Part shown: in pieces, positions 60,701 to 64,000 of the stretch
Layout of the letters: each line of letters starts with the position of its first letter
Numbering within the stretch: the stretch's first letter is position 1
NCBI GenBank assembly: GCA_020152595.1
Contig: JAIGNY010002056.1
Coordinates: 867,001 to 931,000, forward strand
Source: Chiridota heheva
Taxonomy: Eukaryota > Echinodermata > Holothuroidea > Apodida > Chiridotidae
DNA: 64,000 nucleotides
Reading direction: 5' to 3'
Translations under genes and position numbers: made by a program
The notes under the pieces: generated by a model
What the model saw: the letters and a program-made list of their open reading frames with translations, nothing else
What the model was told of the DNA's origin: nothing
Databases searched by the model: none

Positions 60701-61672
60701 GGTTCACACACAATCACACAAGTATATATGCAGCAAAAGATCACTTATCCGAACACCTAGGTTATCTGGGTTTTATGGTGAAACCCTTATTCAAGCCTTA
60801 GTGAGACTCTTAAACCAGAAGAGACTTAACTAAGCCCCCTCCCCCTCCCCCCTACTCCAACCTCAACCCCCCAACAAAATACAACTTAATTACAAGCTAA
60901 AGTGACAATTTTCTGTCTCACTGGAAAGGAAGATATTTTGCTGAGAAAATATATTTTTACCAGAGGTCCTTGAAAAGTTTAATTTTGCTGAGAAAAAGGA
61001 GAAATTTCCTAGTTTTCGTAGAAAGGCAGCTCAAGTTACTGACAAAATGTTTACCAGTGGCCCTGGAAAAGTTCATTTGCTGAGAATTAATAGAAACGTC
61101 GTGGTTTTGTAGAATGGCAGCCCAATTTTCTGACTGAATGTTTACCTGTTGACCTGGAAAAAATCATTTTGCTGAAAAAAAGTTAAATTTTCCTAGTTTT
61201 CATAGAAAGTCAGTTTAAGTTACTGACAAAATGTTTATCAGTGGCCCTAGAAAAGTTTAATTTTGCTGAGAAAAAGTAGAAATTTCCTGGTTTTTGTAGA
61301 ACGGCAGCTAAAGATTCTGACAAAATGTTTACCTGTGGCCCTGGAAAAGTTAATTTTGCTGAGAAAAAGTAGAAATTTCCTAGTTTTCGTAGAAAGACAG
61401 TTTAAGTTACTGACAAAATGTTTATCTGTGACCCTGGAAAAGTTAATTTTGCTGAGAAAAAGTAGAAATTTCCTAGTTTTTAAAGAAAGACAGCTTACTG
61501 ACAAAATGTTTACCTGTGGTCCAGGGAAGGTTTGGTTGTGTTGCTTCTGCGTGAGCATGAGGAGATTCTTCTGCTGCTGTTGTTGCAGCATGCGTTGCTG
61601 CATCATCTGCTGCTGTTGCTGCTGCTGTGCTTGCTGTTGCTGCTGCATCATCTGCTGCTGACGCAGCTGCCA
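30713..61672 (-). CDS. NCOA: p160 nuclear receptor coactivator-like gene (C-terminal part)
   Basis: Seven minus-strand exons (61672-61514, 58767-58660, 52962-52144, 50460-50223, 47157-47015, 41546-41367, 30781-30713) join without a phase conflict into about 571 residues ending in TGA. Order: poly-Q/Met exon, Gly/Met/Pro/Gln-rich low-complexity region, Asn/Ser/Gly-rich region with an acidic DLDMLMSMDFD patch, a basic helical stretch, a segment with ATNLFRNQL and a terminal LLQKLL. Vertebrate NCOA1-3 share a Gln-rich C-terminal half and a DPALR...NLFPNQL-like segment, and NCOA1 ends in an LxxLL box, so I infer a p160 SRC-family coactivator that bridges nuclear receptors and acetyltransferases in the nucleus. 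The bHLH-PAS and central NR boxes would lie beyond 64000. Low complexity leaves other Gln-rich coactivators possible. Confidence 0.78.
31455..31690 (+). mobile_element. Family A foldback arm, truncated
   Basis: The segment starts TTAAGGATTAGTTTAGTGGT and runs through GTGTAGAAACGACTGAAATC to TTTGTCCTGCAATTTT, matching the arm and inner part of family A. The opposite arm is absent. Confidence 0.75.
31741..32230. repeat. 30-bp minisatellite, left part
   Basis: About 17 units containing AACCTGCTCAACAAACGTAG run in tandem and stop abruptly at the TA that borders the element at 32231. The same array resumes at 37142. Confidence 0.96.
34081..34689. mobile_element. Foldback MITE, family B, nested copy
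   Basis: The ends are TTAAAGGAGGCACAGTCTGA and the inverse TCAGACTTTATGCCTCCTTTAA. The interior matches 26031-26631 in reverse orientation (ATGTCATCGGCCCAGCAGGA, GCTGCCATTTTGATT). It lies wholly inside the 32231-37141 element and is therefore younger than that insertion. Confidence 0.85.
35344..35526. repeat. Two short tandem repeats
   Basis: A segment containing ACACAAGACCAATTTGAAAA is present twice at 35344-35410. It is followed by about six to seven copies of ATTATTCGGGAAGGGGAAG-like units at 35414-35526. A run of about 25 A lies upstream at 35079-35103. Confidence 0.85.
37142..39478. repeat. 30-bp minisatellite, right part (2.3 kb)
   Basis: About 78 units containing AACCTGCTCAACAAACGTAG, then GTTAACC(C/T)AT run in tandem. 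Variants insert CAGTAG after GTA or AACT before ACCTGC, and blocks of variants recur in order (for example 38000-38300 against 38500-38800), suggesting local amplification. It continues the array interrupted at 32230. Confidence 0.97.
39479..40094 (-). other. NCOA intron, no gene seen
   Basis: AT-rich sequence with a short (AT)n run near 39549 and no recognisable features. Confidence 0.5.
40095..40560 (-). pseudogene. THAP-domain-like coding fragment with conserved 5' flank
   Basis: The minus-strand frame 40292-40095 reads MFIPFAKNSKDPEKCHKW, then CGRPRQHINVN. This resembles the middle of a THAP zinc-finger domain (FPK...DPE...W..ACGR), but the N-terminal Cys pair and the distal Cys-His are not in frame. 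The upstream flank (40300-40560) is similar to 50545-50780 in inverse orientation. It looks like a decayed copy of a THAP-type gene or P-element-like transposon sitting in an intron. Confidence 0.5.
41367..41546 (-). CDS. NCOA: NCOA exon with NLFRNQL segment
   Basis: On the minus strand the acceptor GATTTTTGCCAG precedes 60 codons, and the donor is CAG|GTGAGC. The peptide runs MSGAKHAPDARTRATNLFRN, QLIGVGSGIPKSDGTIPP and onward to VENTDQ. APDARTRATNLFRNQL is reminiscent of the DPALR...NLFPNQL segment near the C terminus of NCOA proteins. Both ends are phase 0 and fit their neighbours. Confidence 0.85.
41547..42880 (-). other. NCOA intron with TGTCACAAAA-rich stretch
   Basis: There is no gene. 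Motifs such as TGTCACAAAATGT recur irregularly at 42060-42660, in both forward and near-tandem spacing, and look like an old degenerate repeat. Confidence 0.55.
42880..44170. repeat. G-rich compound array: ~100-bp units with nested 15-bp array
   Basis: Units of about 90-110 bp containing TTGAGGTTTGCAGAAGTGGG and GTCAGATTCTGTTTTACTTT occur at 42880-43230 and again at 43867-44170. Between them, at 43230-43866, a 15-bp unit GGTGCACTGGTGGGG repeats about 42 times. The 15-bp motif resembles a piece of the larger unit (GGGTGCATTGGTGGGG), so it probably expanded from within one unit. Extended frames on both strands are artefacts. Confidence 0.93.
44171..45642 (-). other. NCOA intron, no gene seen
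   Basis: AT-rich sequence containing a run of about 21 A at 44590-44610 and about 19 T at 44960-44978. No gene is recognisable. Confidence 0.5.
45643..46520. mobile_element. Family A foldback copy, diverged
   Basis: A forward arm lies at 45643-45945 (TTTAGTGGTCAGGCAGG through CAGACTAGTTGTGATGTCAC). A short inverse remnant lies at 46460-46515 (CATCAAGACTTTGAGGAATC). The middle is occupied by a degenerate repeat. Confidence 0.65.
46030..46440. repeat. Degenerate ~20-bp repeat
   Basis: Phrases such as GAAATTTGCTTCAATTTT and TTCATTTTC recur about every 20 bp with heavy divergence. Confidence 0.7.
47015..47157 (-). CDS. NCOA: NCOA exon, basic helical segment
   Basis: On the minus strand the acceptor TTTTTTTATAG precedes GC, which completes a Ser codon with the A left by the upstream exon, then 47 codons and the donor AAG|GTACAG. 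The peptide is Gly/Met/Ser-rich (YGNKDAMMGQTSGGMATSMP), then basic and helix-prone (KMSIKMRENHAHVEAKQRFK). I do not recognise the basic stretch from vertebrate NCOA proteins. The exact phase match supports inclusion in the transcript. Confidence 0.83.
47190..47460. repeat. ATTGATT-rich simple sequence
   Basis: Runs of ATTGATTGATTGATTG at 47199-47214 and ATTGATTAATTAATC-type sequence at 47370-47450 form an AT-rich low-complexity patch just upstream (in the gene's direction) of the exon at 47157. Confidence 0.7.
47767..49610. repeat. 44-bp minisatellite array (1.84 kb)
   Basis: About 42 units of 44 bp containing CCATAATGCCAACAGGGAAG, then GTACAACCACATGTCC are arranged in tandem. Frames on the minus strand stay open for up to about 120 codons with a 44-residue period over three units. 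They are not coding. Confidence 0.97.
49862..50035 (-). mobile_element. Minus-strand SINE related to 8494-8768
   Basis: The reverse complement carries TGCCCTTGAGCAAGACACTT, an AGTTGTAAATGGG-like stretch and GTGATGGACTGGTGTTCCAT, in the same order as the body of the SINE at 8494. The tRNA-like head is weaker. A T run of about 21 lies nearby at 49696-49716. Confidence 0.75.
50223..50460 (-). CDS. NCOA: NCOA exon, Asn/Ser-rich with acidic patch
   Basis: On the minus strand the acceptor TTTCTTTGCAG precedes 79 codons plus one base, and the donor is AGCA|GTGAGT. The peptide runs TSMSNAATSLNSYTNLQTSM and onward, ending GNPDLDMLMSMDFDSS. The acidic/hydrophobic DLDMLMSMDFD patch looks like an activation-domain motif (inference). 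The exon ends in phase 1, matching the exon at 47157. Confidence 0.86.
50545..51190 (+). pseudogene. Second THAP-domain-like fragment with repeated 5' flank
   Basis: The plus-strand frame from 50784 reads MFIPFAQNFKDPEKCHKWIK, then ANKGSYEHLKVNA, parallel to the minus-strand fragment at 40292-40095. The flank upstream (50560-50740: CAACAGAATCTGCATAACCA, ACAAAACAAATTTCTGCACA, GGTGAACAAAAATTGCGC) recurs at 51018-51180 and, inverted, at 40300-40560. The frame loses similarity before the end of the domain, so it is broken. Confidence 0.5.
51251..51823. mobile_element. Foldback MITE, family A, full copy
   Basis: The left arm starts TAAAGGATTAGTTCAGGGGT. The inverted right arm runs from CACCAGTCATTTCTACATAG to CTTGATCCCTGAAATCCTT. 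The middle includes CAGACTAGTTGTGACATCAC and TTTGTCCCATGATTTTGTGG. It has no coding frame. Confidence 0.82.
52144..52962 (-). CDS. NCOA: NCOA large Gly/Met/Pro/Gln-rich exon
   Basis: On the minus strand the acceptor TTTTAG|CAG opens 273 codons with both ends in phase 0, and the donor is CAG|GTAAGA. The peptide begins QKNAQFSNQMSNFSHPMQQG and is low-complexity throughout (GMNPGMPGPGMHTPGINPS, NTMRWNGASSSMPTPGYPTP), ending FQNMMQKRPQPGQ. It is probably disordered, as in p160 C-terminal halves. The acceptor is a NAGNAG tandem, so the first Gln may be optional. Plus-strand frames here are antisense shadows. Confidence 0.9.
52963..53639 (-). other. NCOA intron, no gene seen
   Basis: AT-rich sequence with no recognisable features. 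Confidence 0.5.
53640..55545. repeat. 75-bp minisatellite array (1.9 kb)
   Basis: About 25 units of 75 bp contain AAGTGCTGCAGGGCTTTCAA, GTGGTGTAGATTGAACAGC and CAGCAGGGGGAATAGACCAC. Each unit carries the GCAGGGCTTTCAGCAG core twice, so it arose as a dimer. 75 is a multiple of 3, so a 25-residue periodic frame stays open at 54579-55112 (+). There is no start context or splice evidence for translation. Confidence 0.97.
56113..56280. mobile_element. Hairpin MITE with perfect 28-bp arms
   Basis: The segment 56113-56140 (beginning ATTGTCAAAATGGACTGGAA) is the exact reverse complement of 56253-56280. Similarity continues inward imperfectly to about 56170 and 56222 (CTTTTTTTGGTA-like against TACCAAAAAAAG). 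The spacer is AT-rich and non-coding. It would form a long stem if transcribed. Confidence 0.88.
56635..57095 (-). mobile_element. tRNA-derived interspersed repeat, minus strand
   Basis: The reverse complement of 57015-57095 carries TAACTCAGTTGGTAGAGCAC (A-box-like) and GGTTGGGTTCAAGCTTC (B-box-like), the head of a tRNA-derived SINE. Downstream on that strand, at 56660-56690, the AGGCGCTATATAGATC-type motif is common in invertebrate repeats. The cloverleaf is not intact, so it is not a tRNA gene. Confidence 0.6.
57640..58368. mobile_element. Family C segment plus full foldback family A copy
   Basis: Family C-like sequence at 57640-57795 (GGCCGTATGAACAAAATGAG) runs straight into a family A copy at 57796-58368. 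The copy has a left arm AAAGGATTAGTTCAGGGGTC and an inverted right arm CAGTCATTTCTACACAGATA through TTGGCCCCTGAACTAA. The same C-A junction is seen at 7722-8036. Confidence 0.8.
58660..58767 (-). CDS. NCOA: NCOA exon, 36 codons
   Basis: On the minus strand the acceptor CGTCTTTGCATAG precedes MENPILGPVDPQAFQTKLGD, then MLSPVSSMAAPNVSIQ, and the donor is CAG|GTCAGC. Both ends are phase 0. GTCAGC also occurs nine bases inside the exon end, so an alternative donor removing four residues is possible. I cannot assign the peptide to a named domain. Confidence 0.84.
58852..60030. repeat. 21-bp minisatellite array (1.2 kb)
   Basis: About 56 units of GGGACTTACACTCTTAGAGA plus one base lie in tandem, beginning about 85 bp intronward of the NCOA exon at 58767. 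As 21 is a multiple of 3, two plus-strand frames stay open for over 200 codons each with 7-residue periods. These are artefacts. Confidence 0.98.
60031..60950 (-). other. NCOA intron, no gene seen
   Basis: AT-rich sequence with no recognisable features other than short A/T and C-rich runs (60836-60870). Confidence 0.5.
60955..61513 (-). repeat. ~92-bp tandem array copying the NCOA 5' splice site
   Basis: Six intronic units of 88-94 bp each carry a copy of the exon end/donor block found at 61508-61530. Blocks begin at about 60954, 61049, 61140, 61233, 61327 and 61420 and share GTTTACC(T/A)GTGGCCCTGG, followed by TTTTGCTGAGAAAAAGTAGA. On the minus strand the copies at 61327 and 61140 keep ACAG|GTAAAC, those at 61049 and about 60954 keep GT in a weaker context, and those at 61420 and 61233 have ATAAAC instead. 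Confidence 0.93.
61514..61672 (-). CDS. NCOA: NCOA poly-Q exon (most 5' in window)
   Basis: On the minus strand the acceptor GGTACTTTTCAG precedes 53 codons, and the donor is CAG|GTAAAC. The peptide runs WQLRQQQMMQQQQQAQQQQQ, then QQMMQQRMLQ and KNLLMLTQKQHNQTFPGPQ. The glutamine tract is interrupted by Met, Ala and Arg and uses mostly CAG codons. p160 coactivators have a comparable LRQ...Q-rich stretch. Both ends are phase 0. The preceding exon must lie beyond the window or was not recognised. Confidence 0.86.
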
Positions 61673-62774
61673 CTGAAAAGTACCAACATTCCTCATATAT
61701 GCAACATTTGCGATGTATAAACGAACAGTTAGACACTCAAAAATCTTTACATGGTTCCTTATAATTATATCCTTAGAGGTATATGGATAGGTACAAAACA
61801 TTTTTGTTGAACCATTTACAGAAAAGAGCATTGCATTCCGAGTTTAACAGTCTTTTGAGTTGTGAAATGAGCATGTGTAATTTTCAAGTTATGAGTAATT
61901 AAGTTTGAGTTAACTTCAATATATAAAAAAAATATGATGTATGATTGGAAAACACCTCATACTGCTTTTGTTTTTATTTATATTTCTTCCCTATATTTTA
62001 GACCTTAAAACATGGTCAAAATACCTTCCCCGGCTTGAAGTTATGGCATGGATCAAATCCTCTTCACCAGAAATATGTCTTTTTTCTTTTTTTTCCAAAT
62101 AGAAATTGCAGAGGATTAATAAACAATATATCTACATAAGAAAATAAAGACTATGTCCCATTCATACATCGCAAGAGTAAAACAATCATTTGCAAATTTG
62201 CACAAAACTTTTCAAAAGCCAATAAAGGAATATTCCCATGGTTTTTTGTAAAATTATATTTGAAAGAGCAGACTTTTAGAGCCAATTTGGTACAAAAATC
62301 AGGTTGATATCCTATTCCACCAAGAGATATGGATTTTGTTAATATTTCCCAAGTGCATTGTAAAGTTTTTGTACAGTATGATAAATTTGTGTTTCATGTC
62401 ATAGAGGCAATTTCATTGCAAATGATTATGTATTTCTTTGATTTCTATGATTAGAAACAATTTTCCAAAAGTTATTGAAGTAGGGTATATTTGGCAATGT
62501 ATATAAATACCTAATTTTTATCAATTTATTTTTCTAGCAGGTTTTACTAATGAAAAAAGATAATAGATTTTAATGAAATCATCAACTTTGTGGGAAAACG
62601 TGTTGCTGTGATGCGATACTGAGCCTTAATTTTCCTATTTCTTTATTGGCATTTTTTATGAATCTTCAAATCGGAATATTTCCTGGTAGAAATAACATAT
62701 CAACATGATTTTTGTACTACATTGTTTCCAAAAACATTATCTGTATTATGAAAGGTTACAAAAAAAAAAACATG
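61673..62774 (-). other. Intron or upstream NCOA sequence, no exon seen
   Basis: AT-rich sequence with no exon I can defend on either strand. Confidence 0.5.
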
Positions 62775-63070
62775 AAAATTCTTTTAAAAACATGCAAATA
62801 TTTCTTCAATAACATGAAATATTCCTTTAAAAACATGGAATATTCCTTCAAAAACATGGGAATATTTTTTTAAAACATGGGAATATTTCTTTAAAACATG
62901 AGAGTATTCTTTTAAAACATGGGAATATTCCTTTAAAAGCATGGGAATATTCCTTTAAAAACATGAAATATTCCTTGAAAAACATGGGAATATTCCTTTA
63001 AAAACATGGGAATATTCCTCTAAAAACATGGGAATATTCCTTTGAAAATATGGAAATATTCCTTTAAAAT
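62775..63070. repeat. 21-bp minisatellite array
   Basis: About 14 units of AAAACATGGGAATATTCCTT plus one base, with variants, lie in tandem. Confidence 0.95.
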
Positions 63071-63237
63071 GGCCAATTTTTAACTGATTTTGCTTTCTTC
63101 ATATTTTTTAGTGGATTTTAAATCAATTTCTTGTAAATAGCATTCAGTTTCAGATTTATGGCTGATAGAAATTTAAGGGGCTTATTGCAGGAATATTCCC
63201 GTAAATTTTCATTCTAGTTATAAGAAAGAGAACTGTT

Positions 63238-64000
63238 CAAGGATTAGTTCAGGGGTCAAGCAAGTCTATCTTATATGAAAGATGACTTCAAAAGAAAAAA
63301 AAGGTGAAGAAAGCATTCAGAAATCTTACTCTATTACATTAAGGGATTAGTTCAGTGGTGAAGCATGTCCATCTTATATGAAAGAAGAGTTCAAAAGATA
63401 CAAAATAGTGAAGAAAGCATTCAAAAATCTTATTCCGTTGAGAAGATATTTAAGTTTAAAGGATTAGTTCAGTGGTCAAGCATGTACATCTTATACGAAA
63501 GAAAACTTTAAAAGAAACAAATTAGTGAAAGAGTTCAAAAATCTTATTCCGTTAAGGAGATATTCAAATTTCAAGAAATAGTTCAGTGGTCAAGCATGTC
63601 CATCTTATATGAAAGAAGGCTTTTAAAAGAAACAAAATAGTGAAGAAAGCATTCAAAAATCCTATTCCATTAAGGAGAAAGGTTTAAAGCTCTGTCTTAA
63701 AAAAGAACATTATTTAATTTTTTTTTCTCCCACTATTTAAATTATTTTTTTCCCTCACAAATTTCTTCAGGTGTTATAATGGTATAAACACCCTTCCTAG
63801 ATTCAGTTTTACTAGTTTTTTGATATATCCCATGTTTTTTAACCCTTACTCTACCAGCACTTTTTTTGAAAACGCGCTAGGAAGGCGTAAGGTTTAAGCC
63901 ACAAAATCACAGGACAAAAATATGATTTGCAGATCTAGCAGACAACACGATATATGAAATACATAAAGACTTTGAGGAATCTGAGGCTGTGACATCACAA
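63238..64000. mobile_element. Family A foldback element with reiterated left arm (runs off window)
   Basis: The left-arm sequence AAGGATTAGTTCAGGGGTCA, or its GTTCAGTGGTCAAGCATG variant, starts at about 63239, 63344, 63460 and 63570. This gives four tandem copies of a roughly 110-bp arm segment. Inner sequence in the orientation of the right half follows from 63760 (AGATTCAGTTTTACTAGTTT through GAATCTGAGGCTGTGACATC). The right end is beyond 64000. Confidence 0.8.

Noticed and set aside
47015..61672. Assignment of the minus-strand gene to MED15, mastermind or another Gln-rich cofactor
   Set aside because: No KIX domain or MED15 C-terminal domain is visible. The NLFxNQL segment and the terminal LxxLL fit p160 coactivators better, though the low complexity keeps some doubt.
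61263..61720. Plus-strand Cys- or Leu-rich frames
   Set aside because: They are the antisense of the CAG-rich poly-Q exon and of the 92-bp array.

Overview
This is a nuclear window from an animal, most likely a marine invertebrate and possibly an echinoderm or another deuterostome. The evidence is AT-rich DNA, short exons with GT/AG introns, tRNA-derived SINEs, several families of small inverted-repeat DNA transposons, and tandem arrays that fill roughly a quarter to a third of the sequence. There is no bacterial-type gene organisation, CRISPR array or operon. The species assignment is inference.

Only two genes can be supported, and they converge tail to tail. On the + strand, seven exons between 1 and 17742 encode the C-terminal part (about 450 residues) of an EFHC1/EFHC2-type protein: the end of the linker before the second DM10 domain, DM10 domains two and three, one good EF-hand and one degenerate EF-hand. 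It is a microtubule inner protein of ciliary doublets, and its 5' part lies left of the window. On the - strand, seven exons between 61672 and 30713 encode about 571 residues of a Gln/Met/Gly/Pro-rich transcriptional coactivator. All its splice phases agree, it carries a NLFxNQL-type C-terminal segment, and its last 22-residue exon holds an LxxLL motif (LLQKLL). I read it as a p160 nuclear receptor coactivator (NCOA/SRC). Its bHLH-PAS half would lie right of 64000. The two genes are not functionally linked by anything seen here.

Layout: 1-17742, EFHC exons. Their introns carry a 21-bp array (4711-5602), a 51-bp triplication, a SINE, a 39-bp array and a 6-kb array of 28-bp units (10288-16240) with a 2.5-kb higher-order duplication. 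17743-30712 is intergenic, with a hairpin, a hAT-like MITE with an 8-bp target duplication, several short arrays and a TTAA-type foldback element. 30713-61672 is the NCOA gene. Its introns carry a 30-bp array split by a 4.9-kb TA-flanked element (32231-37141), THAP-like fragments, a G-rich 15-bp array, a 44-bp array, a 75-bp array, a 21-bp array and a 92-bp array that copies the 5' splice site of the adjacent exon. 61673-64000 is intron or upstream sequence with a 21-bp array and a foldback element with reiterated arms.

The most interesting points are the splice-donor-bearing tandem array beside the poly-Q exon, two transposon insertions into minisatellites whose empty sites can be read directly, the LxxLL box at the coactivator's extreme C terminus, an unexplained splice-phase break in EFHC, and fragments of a THAP-like coding sequence with conserved flanks. 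I found no convincing wholly new system.
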